Shown piece after piece: positions 1 to 11,800 of a stretch of DNA of 64,000 bases (the stretch's first letter is position 1; each line of letters opens with the position of its first letter). Both the position numbers and the translations under genes were made by a program. A model generated the notes under the pieces. It was not told where the DNA came from and searched no databases. It was given only the letters and a program-made list of their open reading frames with translations. Location of the stretch: positions 190,484,501 through 190,548,500 of the forward strand of contig NC_084461.1 of assembly GCF_027409185.1 (NCBI RefSeq). The letters run 5' to 3'. Source of the DNA: Cynocephalus volans (taxonomy: Eukaryota; Chordata; Mammalia; Dermoptera; Cynocephalidae).

Positions 1-849
1 AGGGCCCAGCACCTAGCAGCTGCTCTTCACCCCAGGGGTGCCCACCCAACAAATGAGTGATGAACAAGGCAGTTGTTGGTTTTAAAATATTTTTATTATT
101 TATTAAAATTTATTATTATTAATTATTTCCAACCAACAGATTATATTTGCAATAAAATAACCAATACTTATATACCCAGCTTTAACAGAGTTTGGCATTG
201 ACTTACTTATTTTTAATCAATCAAACCCTACAAAAGTAAAGCCCTCTCTGCCCAGTTCATTGTTGGGCAGCCCTGATTGTTAAAAAGTCCTCATTCTGCC
301 ATTTGCAGCCCTTTCACATGTAATCTGTGGCCACGGGGCACACATTTTGTCTTTGTGATGCTCACTCTCATGTGGGGACTCCAGCTGGCTCCAGGCATCT
401 TAGTGCCCTGTGGTAACCAGTTGTCCTCTGGAGCAGCCTGTGAGCCCCAGGCTGAAGGCCTACCTGTCTGTGAGGAGCTTGGGATAGCAGTAGAGGAAAT
501 GGAGAGGGATGTAGCAGAAACTAGATTCCAGAGACCCTTGCTTGGCATTCCAAGGAGGCTGAGTCTTTTTCTGAGGGCAAGCCATTGAAGGATTTTCAGC
601 GGAGAGTTACACCATCAGACTTAGACTTTACAAACTTCATCCTCAACAAGGTATACGGATTAGCTAGTCGAGAAAGGCCTGGACAGCAAGAGCTGGTCTG
701 AAGGCTCTTGCAGTCTTCTAGGGGAAAGATAGCCGGCCCGAGCGAAGGTGGGGAGTAGAGATGGGTTGAGTGAGGACACCCTCCCAGACCTGTGACTTAT
801 AGGTGTTGAGGAGTGAAAAAAAAAATGACATCAAATATTTCTGGCTCTG

Positions 850-1019
850 GGCCAGCCTGTGGCTCACTTGGGAGAGTGCGGTGCTGTTAACACCAAGGCC
901 ACGGGTTCGGATCCCAAATAGGGATGGCCGGTTAGCTCACTGGGTGAGCGTGGTGCTGACAACACCAAGCCAAGGGTTAAGATCCCCTTGCCGGTCATCT
1001 TTTAAAAAAAAAAAAAAAG
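850..1019 (+). mobile_element. tRNA-Ile SINE, dimer (CYN-like)
   Basis: The left monomer starts GGCCAGCCTGTGGCTCAC and the right monomer is GGCCGGTTAGCTCACTGGG-like. Each resembles tRNA-Ile with A and B boxes, and an oligo-A tail follows. A 13-bp target duplication ATTTCTGGCTCTG flanks it at 837-849 and 1020-1032. Confidence 0.92.
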
Positions 1020-2009
1020 ATTTCTGGCTCTGAGGACTGTTCTCCCAAGGCAGCCACAAGCTTGGTCCTTCCTGTTGCAGTAGTCCTGTTGGTGTCAGAG
1101 GCTGAATGGGACTGTTTGTGGCTCTGAGGGGGTTGTGTATCAGGGAAGAGGAACTGTCTCTCACTCAAACCAGGGCACTGAAAGATACCAACGGTGGTCT
1201 GCTCCCAAGAAAAATCCAATGCTGGAAGTGTGAGTGAGGCATGTTAGCCAGGAGCAACCTGGACTGTGGGACACTTTAGGCCACCTGATCGCAGTGGTGC
1301 TGCAGTGTAAGTTGTGAGATGCAAAGGAGTCGTTGAAGAGGGCCAGGTGCCCTCTCCCCACCAGGAATGGGTCGAGAGAGCTCCTGGGTGTGAGGAAGAA
1401 GCTCCGGTCAGTTCACCAAGACCCATGAGACAAAGGGCTAGGAAGGCTCAACGGGGGTCTCCAAGGCAGCAGCTCACATAGACAGTCATGTAATGGGTGT
1501 GGGAAAGTGACACTAATGTCTACCACCATCTGTGCCAGCTGGCCGCCGCCTACCCCACTCCATCACTGTTATTTATTCTACCTAAGACTCCGCTGTGTTG
1601 CTGGCACTGGCTCCTGCCATGGTGTGTGAAGGTCATGGAGGATGGGGCATGGGCACACGAGGAGGCAACACCATCCAGCTGCCTGCCTGTGGCTTTTCCC
1701 ACTCAAGAGTCACATTTTGGCTCATGCTTCCCTAGTCCACGTGAGCAGATTGAGGAAGGTGGTTTGACCTTCTGTCTCCGCCGAGGGCTTAGTTCTTTCA
1801 GAAACAGACATTGAGATCAGAGTTGGGAATGCTGCTCTGTTGGTAGAGATGGGTCAGAATTATCAAGTTCAAATCACATCCAGATGTCCCACCTCCCACT
1901 TATAACTCCACTCTCGTGTGAAACCACTATTATATTTTTGGTCCTTTTAGCATAACCCTGTCACCCTGTTTGAGTTTCTGATTCTTGAGAGGCTTGTAGT
2001 CCACTGACT

Positions 2010-2780
2010 AGGAGCTAAGCAGCCTGATTTGGTATCCCAGCCCTACTTTTCACTAGCTACATGACCCCAGGAAGTTACTTAGCCTTTCTGCAGCTTAGTT
2101 TCCTCAAGTCTGAAGTAAGAATTATCTATTTCATAGGGTGGTTGTGAGAATTAAAAGGGTTAATAGATATAAGGTATTTAGCTATGTATCAGTTATCTAT
2201 TGCTGTATAACAAATTACTCCCAAAACATAATGCCTTAAGATAAAATCGTTTATTTTGCTCATGAATCTGCAATTTGGGCAGGGCTTGGTGGAGGTGGCT
2301 TTTTTCTGCTCTATGCAGCATTAGTTTGGACAGCTTGACTAAGGTGAAAGGATCTATTTTTGAGATGGTTTATTCATGTGGCTGAGAAGTTGGTGTTGGA
2401 TGTCAGCTGGGTGCTAGGCTGGGCTGTGGACTGGAGCCCTTAATTCTTCTCCATGGACCTCTCCACCAGCTGCTTGGGCATTCTCGAAAAATGGTGGCTG
2501 GGTTCCAAGAGCAAGTGCCCCAAGAGAGCAAGGTGGAAGCATTTTTATAACCTCAGAAGTCATGAGCGTTACTACCTCTGTTCTTTGTTGGTCACAGCAG
2601 TCACAAAGGCTCACCTGGTTTCAAGAGGAGACACAGGCTTTACTTCTTTATAGGGAAGTGGCAAGGTTCTAGAAGAGTATGTAGGGTGAAAGGTAATGCC
2701 GTGGCTATCTTTAGAAAATAGAATCTGCCACAGAATAGGTTTTGGCACACAGTAAGCCTTAATAAATGTTTGCTACCCCT
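2010..2780 (+). repeat. MIR interrupted by an old repeat
   Basis: MIR sequence to about 2186 (ACTTAGCCTTTCTGCAGC, TTGTGAGAATTAAAAGGG) resumes at about 2730 with GGCACACAGTAAGCC. Between them lies a repeat starting TCAGTTATCTATTGCTGTAT whose family I could not name. Confidence 0.65.
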
Positions 2781-2837
2781 AGTTTAAAATACTTGTCTGT
2801 CATTTCTTATCCCACATTCCTCTTCCTCAGAGGGTGG

Positions 2838-3078
2838 TAGTTTAGCATCGTGGTTAAATGTATCTGCTGTGGAGCCAAGCTGCTTGGGGTCAAATCCTTG
2901 CTCAAACCCATGTAGCTGTATCATCTTGGACAACCCATATAACTCTGCGATCTTGCTTAATGTCCTTGCAGAGCAGAATTTGTAACAGTATAAATTTTGT
3001 GGGATTGTTGTGAGGATTGCATCAGTTAATCAGCATGGAACACGTAGCACAGAGCCTGCAAGTAGCGTTAACTGATTA
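2838..3078 (+). repeat. MIR relic
   Basis: GCATCGTGGTTAAATG, GGAGCCAAGCTGCTTGGG and TTGTGAGGATTGCATCAG match MIR in order. Confidence 0.7.
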
Positions 3079-3239
3079 CTATTCTTATTTGCTTCATTGG
3101 GACATTCCCTTCCAGAAGATTCTCCTAGTTACATATCCTAGCAATGAAGATGAAGCTTGATGCAGAGGAGGTTTGTGAACTGAAAGTCCCTGCATTTTTA
3201 GAAGCACAGAGGCTGGGAGGAGAGAAAGGGAAGTATATT

Positions 3240-4395
3240 GTTATAAGATTGTTATATTATGCATTAAGTGGCATAAATATCACTTGAAGGTGATAAATTA
3301 AATTATATACTACAAATCCTAAAGCAACCACTAAAATAACAAAAGAAAGTTGTAGCTAATATGCCAACAAAGGTGATAAAATGGAATGTTTAAAAATCCT
3401 CATTTAATTTGAAAGAAGGCAGAAAAAGAGTAAAAAGAGAACAAAGAATAGGTGGTATAAATATAAATAGTGAAGTGATAGATTTAAACCTAACCATATT
3501 AATAATTACAGTAAATATTAATGATCTAACTACTTCAGTTGAAAGGTAGAGATTATCAGACTGGGGGAAAAAGTGACCAAACTATATGCTGCCTGTAAGA
3601 AACACAGTTTGAGTCTAAATACACAAAGAGATTAAAAATAAAAGGATGGACCTGGCTGGTTGACTCAATTGGTTAGAACATGGTGGTGATAACACCAAGG
3701 TCTGTGGTTTGAATCTTGTAGTAGTCAGCAAAGTAAAATAAAAGGATGAAAAAAGATACACTAATCAGTATTCAAGAGAAATAATCAAAAGAAAACTGGA
3801 GTGGATATACTAATAACAGACAGAGTAGATTTCAGGGCAAAGAATATTATCAAGGATAAAAAAGTTTATTTCATAGTGATAAAGGGGTCAATTCATCAAG
3901 AGGGAATAATAATCTTAAATGTTTATTCACCTAATAACAAAGCTTCATAGTACATGAAGCAAGAACGGTTGGAATTACAAGGAAAAATAGGCAAATCTAC
4001 AATTATAGTAAGGCATTTCAATACTACTCTTTCAATGATTTATAAAGCAAGTAGACACAAACTCAGTAAGGGTATAGAAGTTTGAATAACAGTATTAACC
4101 AGCTTGACCTAATTGACAACAGCAGATTATGCATTCTTTTCAAGTGCACTTGGAACATTTACCAAGATTATATTTGGGGCCATAAATAAATTTAAAAGGA
4201 AAAATTAGTTTAAAAGAGTCAAGTCATAAGTATGTTCTCTGATCACAATGCAATTAAATTAGAAATCAATAACAGAAAAAAAGAAACTAAAAATAATTAG
4301 TTAAAAAAAGAAGAAAAAAAGAAATCAGTAACAGAAAGATCTCTAGAAAGATTTCCAAATATTTGGAAACTAAACAATATACATCTAAATAAGTT
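3240..4395 (+). mobile_element. L1 ORF2 relic
   Basis: The sequence matches the typical mammalian L1 ORF2 5' (endonuclease) region, for example TTCAGGGCAAAGAATAT and GGTCAATTCATCAAGAGG, with many stops and small indels. A SINE interrupts it at 3649-3734. Confidence 0.85.
3649..3734 (+). mobile_element. tRNA-Ile SINE, diverged monomer
   Basis: A monomer (CCTGGCTGGTTGACTCAATT...) is inserted in an L1 ORF2 relic and flanked by the 14-bp duplication AAAATAAAAGGATG (3635-3648, 3735-3748). Confidence 0.85.
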
Positions 4396-4400
4396 GTGGA

Positions 4401-4502
4401 GGCCTGGCCGGTTAGCTTGGTTGGCAAGGGTGTATGATGTTATAACATGAAGGTCAGGGGTCTGGATCCCTGTACTGGCCAGCCGCAAAAACAAACAAAA
4501 AA
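4401..4502 (+). mobile_element. tRNA-Ile SINE, monomer
   Basis: The sequence GGCCTGGCCGGTTAGCTTGG, a TGGATCCCTGTACTGGCC-type B-box region and a CAAAAACAAAC tail mark a monomer at the end of the L1 ORF2 relic. Confidence 0.85.
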
Positions 4503-5753
4503 CCCCAACAGATTTCCAGAACCAGTTGTCCTTGCCTAGCAGCTCAAGATCAGAAGGACATTTTGTGACCCAACAGCCTTATGAACCCTGCCAATTTCCT
4601 GCCCTTTACTGCACAGTTGTGAGCCTTACACATTTGCTTCCTGCCAGCAGTGCAAATCAGTCTCCAAACATTTGAGTCTTTATTTTTCTACAGGTGCATC
4701 ATTTAGAGTGTAGATTATAGAGGACCAGATTTTCATCCTAGATTCACTTCTTCCTGATAAAAAGTTAAAAGTCATTTCTTAGGGCCATTGTTTACCATGT
4801 GTATCAGTAGACTCTTCCATTGTTGTGACAAACCCAACTCAAACAGACTCTAATAGGATCTTTATTAGCCCAGATTTTTGGAAGGTAAGGACCCCAGGGA
4901 TATAACTGGTATTGTCTCTTTGTTATTGTTTTCTCCTTTGACTTCTTTGTCTGGCAGCTTTCCCCATGTGGTAGCGAGGCAGCCGCCAGCAACAACAGGG
5001 AAAGAGCCCCTCCTTCCTAACTGGTCTGGGGACAGTTCCAAGTTCAGCCCTTAATGGCTGAGATTGGGTCAGCAGCCTTGCCTGACCCAATCCCTGTGCC
5101 CAAGAGAGGCTAGGGATTCTTATTGCCAGGTCCAGGTCACCTGCCAGCAGCCAGGGTGAAGTTGGCCAGAGCCAAACAACGAGGACAGAGAGCAGGGAGG
5201 GGGCATTCTGCAAAGGCAGATCAGAGCAGGGTTACTGGAGGATGTCAGCAGGGAAAAGCAACAGATGAGCTTTTACCAGGGCACAAATCCAGTTATTTTT
5301 AATTTTTGACTTAGTGGAATATTAACATGCCTCCAAAAGCCAACAATATACAAAAAGCATACTCCCTTTGAGTGACGCTTAAACACTTGTTCCTCACAAC
5401 CCTCGTAGGCAACCAATTTCATTGAGCTCTGATTTTTCCTTCCTGTGTTTCTTTTTATAAAGATAAGTAAATATATTTATGTTTTCGTTTCCTATCTTTT
5501 TTATACAAAAGATAGCATACTATACATGCTCATTTGTACTTGTTTTTTTCACTTAACAAGAGAAAGAAAAAGATTTTTAACCAGCCATACCAGTTCTTGC
5601 TGGCATTAGTACACAGGGTTGAGCATTGACTTGTAGATAATGGGATGTATATATGAGCATATGAAATGACCGCCAGCCTTCTCTTCTGCTGAGTGGTGTC
5701 TTTATACTCTTAAGCCTGGGTTGTAAGTGAATCTCTCTCTTCTTCCAATGCAG

Positions 5754-5881
5754 ATGGGGGCAGCTATGCCATCCACGACTCCTGGGCCCCCAGTTTGAGC
5801 TCCATAGGGGAGAGTTCCCCCTCCAGTCCCACCGGACACAACTGGGAGATGAATTATCAAGAGGCAGCCATCTACCTCCAG
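5754..5881 (+). CDS. TPCN1: TPCN1 exon, cytosolic N-terminus (res. ~38-80)
   Basis: The acceptor is ...CCAATGCAG and the donor GTAAGT. The exon opens in phase 1, completing an Asn codon. It encodes the Ser-rich N-terminal tail ending [10 protein letters not shown]. The serine stretch ([16 protein letters not shown]) is two residues longer than the human one as I recall it, which accounts for the length difference of the whole protein. Confidence 0.93.
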
Positions 5882-8800
5882 GTAAGTGTCTCCCAGTCAG
5901 CACCTGGCCATTTTCTGCACCTGTTGGTGGGGTGGGGGCAGCCAGGGCTCTATTAGACACCTAGATGTTCAGTTCTGGCTTAGGTTTTAGCCCCTGCTCA
6001 TATGTGAGCTTCTTATCGGTAAGATGGGGAGAGGAAACCTGGTTGTGCCCATGGGGGAAGGGCACTGTGCGCAGGCTTCTCCTCTGACCCCGTTTGTGGC
6101 TGTGCCTGCTGCTGAGGTTTCTTGAATCTGTCCAACTGACCTTTCCTGCCTGTCCCCTGCCCTTTCTCAGGAGAGAATTCTTAGTATACTTAATACTATA
6201 GCAGGGACTTGTCAACATAGTGTGGGGAACCTCAGAGATCTTTGTTTGTTTCTTGTTTACTTGTTGCTGCTTTCATGTTTGCTATTTCATGCTTGTTTTT
6301 TTTTCCTTTTTGTAAAAAAGAATACTTCTACTTTTCTGTAAAAATAATACATGTTCGTTACAATAAGAGGAAATGAAAATACATTCACCCAAGGTAGTCA
6401 TTATCAACATGATTTCCTTCCAGGCTAAAAAAAATATGTATTTTGAGAATAATTTTAAAGTCATGTGGTATCATCTGCTTTTTTTTTTTTTTTTGATAGC
6501 ATGTGGCATAAGCTTTTTTCTCATGTTACAAGCCTTTTGTAAACATAATTTAAATGACTTTAAATTACGTTAGGTAAACTATCCTAATTTACTTAACTGT
6601 CCTGATAATCTTAGATATTTTCCCTTATTATAAATTACAGTCCCAGGACAGTCTATACCTAGAACACACACATGCACTCTCTCTAATATCTGGGATTATT
6701 TTACAAGGGAAGACTTTAAGAGATGAACTTACTGGATGGAAGGAGTCATTTTTTAGGGTCCTTGATATCTAGTGTGGAATACTCTCCCAAGGATGTATGG
6801 CCTCTGAAATGCCAGTCTTACTGGCTGTGGCATTTTCATCATAATCTTGTTGCTTTTGTCACTATAAGATTTTAGTTTCTGATGTGCATTGAGTAAGGGT
6901 TTGGGTGAGGAAATAGAGTTTTTCTTAAATTCATTGGAATGATAATTTTTCCTCACCTTTTTTCTTTGAAGGAGCAGTCCACTGCAAATATTTGTTTTCA
7001 TTTAAAAAAAATATTTAATTAAATTCAGATATTTATTTGATAGTTGTTCAGTTGCCTGCATGTTTCTCCTGTTCTTCTACAGTTTCTTATACCTGTGCTA
7101 CTAAACAAATGCATTTTGATTCAGGTTAAGACACTAGAAATGTAGGGAAATTTTAGCAAGCTCAGGCATACCTGGCAATGATCTAGCAGGGTCACCTTGT
7201 GCACCTCACCTTCTCTGAGGTTGAATATGAGCATGGGATAGGTCAGAACACAGAATTAGAATGGCCTGGGGGACCTCAGGAACCTGATAATTCCTTATTT
7301 CCCTAAGCAGATGAGAACATTGGTAGTAAAAACATGGTCTTTGAGGGCACCTAGTAATCTTTGGAACAATACTCTGAGGCTGTTATGATCATCTCCTACT
7401 TTACAGATGTGGCACCTGAGATTCAGAGGGGCTAAATGATGTCCAAGGCCACCCATCTAGGAAGTTGCAGAGCTTGGCTTTAAACTATCCATCTAGCCTC
7501 CAAATAACGTTCTTTTTTGTATATGTTGTTGCCTCATTTCTGCACCTGACCACATGTGTTCACTTGCAAATGGGCCATGTATTGTGGAAAAAGTAGTTAC
7601 AGAATAGCAGGTGTAGTAAGATCATTTTTACATAAAATTTATGTGCATATAGCAGTGTATATATGTGTGCACATGTATGTGTGTGCATGCACAGATACCC
7701 ATACACATCTGGAAAGTTCTTTAAATATTAAAAGCAATATCTCTGGCTGATGGAATTTTGACTGCTTTATAATTCTGTGTATTACGTAAATTATTTTATC
7801 AAAAATGCATCTTTTTTTTTTGTAGCTGGCCGGTACAGGGGTCTGAACCCTTGACCTTGGTGTTATAACACCTCACTGTAACCAACTGATCTAACTGGGC
7901 AGCACTTAAAAATACATTATTTTAAAAAAATAAAAATAAAAGCAAAACTTGGGTCCCTATGAATAGTAGTTTATGGCTGTCTCTGGAGGATGGGTTTAGC
8001 TGGTATCAGGATGGTCTTCCCTTTCGTGCTTGTGACTGAGCTATACTACAGCCCCTGGACCAGGTTGTTGGTGTGCATAGGTAATTGGCCCTCACTGCTT
8101 AACTGGTGCCTGTGGTTTCCTCTCCTCCCACACTTTACCTGTTAACTCACCCTCAGGAGCCATGTGCTTAGTGGTCCTGGTACCGTTGAGATAGCACTTG
8201 TTTCTGTGTGGACTTTGACCCCAGGGAGCAGAGCAAAGGCCTGGAAGTCACTACAACTGGCATTCCTTATTTTTCCTAATCTAATTCATGATCATCAGCC
8301 AGGAACAAGGCCAGTGTTCTCTTCTGGGGTTTGGATCAGAATCCTGTGACATGTGTAATGTTTCCCTCAGTCTTTGTTGGTAGAGACCTTAACCCCACAT
8401 TCCCTCTGTGGCAATTCCAAGTCCTAGAGTTAAAATCCAAGCCCCCCATGTCAGTGGTTTCCCCTAACCAGACCTTCATTCCTGGCTCTTCATTGGAAGA
8501 AATTGCCCAAGAGTTCCATTTTTTTTTAATCATTCAAACCAGAAGCTTCCCAGGCTGCTGTGTGTGTCCCCCTCCCCACCCCTCGCAGCCATGCAGGTGG
8601 TGGTAGAAACCACGGCCCTGCGCAGACCACAGGACTGTGCACAGCTTGCTCGCCGTTGTACTGCCGAGATGTTTGTTCCCTTTGTTGGGCCTGCCCGTTG
8701 GGTCTGCAGTTTGTATTTATTTTTTGCTAACAAGGTAGCCATGTATCCAGCTTCGGGGAAGTGACTCATTCAGAGTTACCCTGCAAACCACAAACAAGGC

Positions 8801-11800
8801 CTTCCCTGGAACAGGGGTTTGTGAGGATGGTGAGGGTGGTCCCATCCACCATTCTGAGACAGCTAGCATGCTTCTAGAAGGGCTCTGGGTGAAGGAGTCC
8901 AGGTTTACATTCTGGCTATGTGACTTTCCTCTTCACATTGACAACCAAAAATATCTCCAGACATTGCCAAAGGTCTGGAGGGAGTGGATGGGGAAAACTT
9001 CCCCCAGTTGGGAAGCAGTGAAGTGACGTGAGACACGCAAAGCCTCAGCCAAGGAAATGCTTTGTGTCGGCTGCCTGGTGATTGCTGATGAAGCTGGTGA
9101 GGGTGGGAGGCCCCTTACTGACTCCTGTGCCCACCGACTCCAGGGAGGCGATGAAGATACCCCTCCAGAAGGCTCACTCTAACAGGAGGGATGTCAGCAG
9201 TGGTCTTAGGGTGGCATCTTCTGTATTCTCAAGTGGATAATTCCTGGGGCTATGTCATTTATTTTCTATAACATTAGCAGGAAGCCAAGATAGTCATTTA
9301 GAGTGAGGGTGCTGGAACCAGACACTCTGGCTCTGTAACTTCAGGCCACTGCTGAAGCTCTCTGTGCCGAGGTTTTCTCATCTCTCTGTCAAATGGGGAT
9401 AATAAGAATACCTGCCTAAAAGGGAAGTTGTCAGGAGTAAAGGGCTCAGGTAAAGGGCAGGGCACAGTGCTTGGTCCTGGTAACACTTGATCAAGGTTGG
9501 CTATTGTCTTATTACTGTTAAGATGGAAGGAATTGAGGGCAAGGTCCATCATTTTGCACAGGTCAGGAAATTAGAGATAACAAATAAATTAAAAAGTGGG
9601 ATGTGGGAATGAGATATCACCTTACAGCTATTATAATGGCTATCACCAAAAATATGAAGGATGAATGTTAGAGAGGATGTGGAGAAAATGGAACTCTTGT
9701 ACACTGTTGGTGGGTATGTAAATTAGTATAACCATTGTGGACAACAGTATGGAGGTTCCTCAAAAAACTAAAAATAGTGCTACCATATGATCCAGCAATC
9801 CCCCTACTGGGTGTATATCCAAAAGAAATCAGTACCTCAAAGAGATATCTGCACTCCCATGTTCACTGCAGCATTATTCACAATAGCCAAGAGATGGAAT
9901 CAACCTAAATGTCTATCAACAGATGAATGGATAAAGAAAATGTGATATATGTACACAATCGAATACTATTTAGCCTTTAGAAAGAAGGAAAGCCTGTCAT
10001 TTGTAACAACATGGATGAACCTGGAGGGCATTATGCTAAGTGAAATAAGCCAGACACAGAATGACATACCGCATGATCTCACTTATATGTAGAATCTAAA
10101 AAAGTTGAACTCGTAGAAATAGAGAGTAGAATAGTGATTACCAGAGGCTGAAGGTAGAGTAAGGAATGGAGATATGTTGGTCAGAGGGTATGAAGTTTCA
10201 GTTAGACAGGAGGAATAAGACTTTAAGATCTATTGCACAGCATGGTGATCATAGTTAATAATAATGTAAAGTATATTTCAGAATTGCTAAGAATAGAGTT
10301 TAAATGTTCCCACCACAAGGCTGGCCAGTTAGCTTAGTTGGTTAGAGTGCAGCTTTGTAACCCCAGGTCAAGGGTTTGGATCCTCTTATCAGCCAGCAGC
10401 CAAGGGAAAAAAAAAAAAAAAAATGCAAACAAATGTTCCCACCACACACAAAAAAATGGTAAATATGTGACGTGATGGATGGATATGTTAATTAGCCTGA
10501 TTCAATCGTTCTATAATGTGTGCATATATCAAAATATCACATTATACTCCATAATTATATGTAATTAATTACTTGTCAGTTAACAAAGAAAAAGTAGGAG
10601 GATGCAAGGAAGCCTGAGTTAAGTTAGAGCAGAGATGCCCCTGGACAGCTCTTGATGGATTTTAAAGGGTCTGGCTAGGCATGGTTATTGGCTTCTTTTT
10701 TTCTCTTAATGTTAATACAACTTAAAATAACAGTAATAGCCAGTATCTGGTGAGCTTACTGTGTGTAAGAGACCATCCCGAGTGCCTCACAAATGCTCTT
10801 CCGCTTTCTCCTCACAGTAGCCGTGTGCGGAAGCACTAGTGTCAGCTCCTTTCTCGTTGAAGAAGGTGAGCCTCAGAGAGGCAAAAGAACTTTCTCAATG
10901 TTTCACAGGGAGGGAGTGGGGGAGCCAGGACTCAGCCTGGGTTGCTATAGCCAGGCCCCAAGCCCTTTACCTTCTGCTGGACACTTCTGGAGTGGGCATT
11001 TGGCCTCTTAGGGGATTGGGCTTGCCTGCTTCTCTTTACCTCATCTCATGACTTTTTTATTCTTTGGTTCCTCCAAGTGGTTTTTAAGTAGCTAGTCTCT
11101 TTAACCCTTCCATAGGCAGGGGTGAGACCGACCATGTGTGGTTTCATGAAGATAATAGTTTTGATTTCCATCACCTCCCATCTCTGGCCTGAATCTCCCT
11201 TTTCTGCGCCAGGCTTCCCTTTCCTCCCTGCCCATGGCTCATCTCATGCTGATCATCTCAAGGCTCTCATGCCCTCATCTCTTGCTCCTGTCTTTTCAGG
11301 AAGGCGAGAATAACGACAAGTTCTTCACCCACCCCAAGGATGCCAAAGCGCTGGCGGCCTACCTCTTTGCACACAACCACCTCTTCTACCTGATGGAGCT
11401 ATCAACGGCCCTGCTCCTGCTGCTGCTCTCCCTGTGCGAGGCCCCCGCTGTCCCTGCACTCCGGCTTGGCATCTATGTGAGTGCACGGGTGGCTGGGAGC
11501 AAGCAACAGAACCTGAGATAGAACGTTCTGGAAAGGTAGACACCACAAACAGACTTAAAACAGAGAGGCACTAGGTGGTCATAGAAGCTGAAGTGGCTCA
11601 GTGGTCTTGCCTGGGCTTCCCCACTGGAATGAATGTACTTCACCCAGTCTCTCTGGGATTCTGCTCACTAGTAAATCCCAGGGAGGGGCAGCATCCCATT
11701 GTCCTCACCAAGGACTGGTGCCCACACCGTGGTACAGGTGGGCAGGGCACCCAGTGGACAGCCCCACCGCACTATCTCCAACCACGAAGAATGCCTTTTT

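Larger units (their letters stand above)
1..5753 (+). other. TPCN1: TPCN1 5' intron
   Basis: The exon at 5754 opens with an acceptor in phase 1, so everything upstream in the window is intron. No match to the N-terminal exon was found. It holds three tRNA-derived SINEs, MIR relics and a decayed L1 ORF2 piece. Bases 1-840, 1040-2000 and 4505-5740 carry nothing I can name. Confidence 0.75.
5882..11299 (+). other. TPCN1: TPCN1 intron, 5.4 kb
   Basis: The intron holds a minus-strand SINE (7812-7904), a MIR (about 9296-9520) and an L1 3' end with a SINE inside it (9609-10585). Bases 8560-8780 are fairly complex and repeat-poor, with an AP-1-like TGACTCA near 8761, but nothing establishes a function. 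Confidence 0.8.

Noticed and set aside
8560-8780. A possible enhancer with an AP-1-like TGACTCA
   Set aside because: One seven-base motif in unique sequence is not enough. Conservation and chromatin data would be needed.
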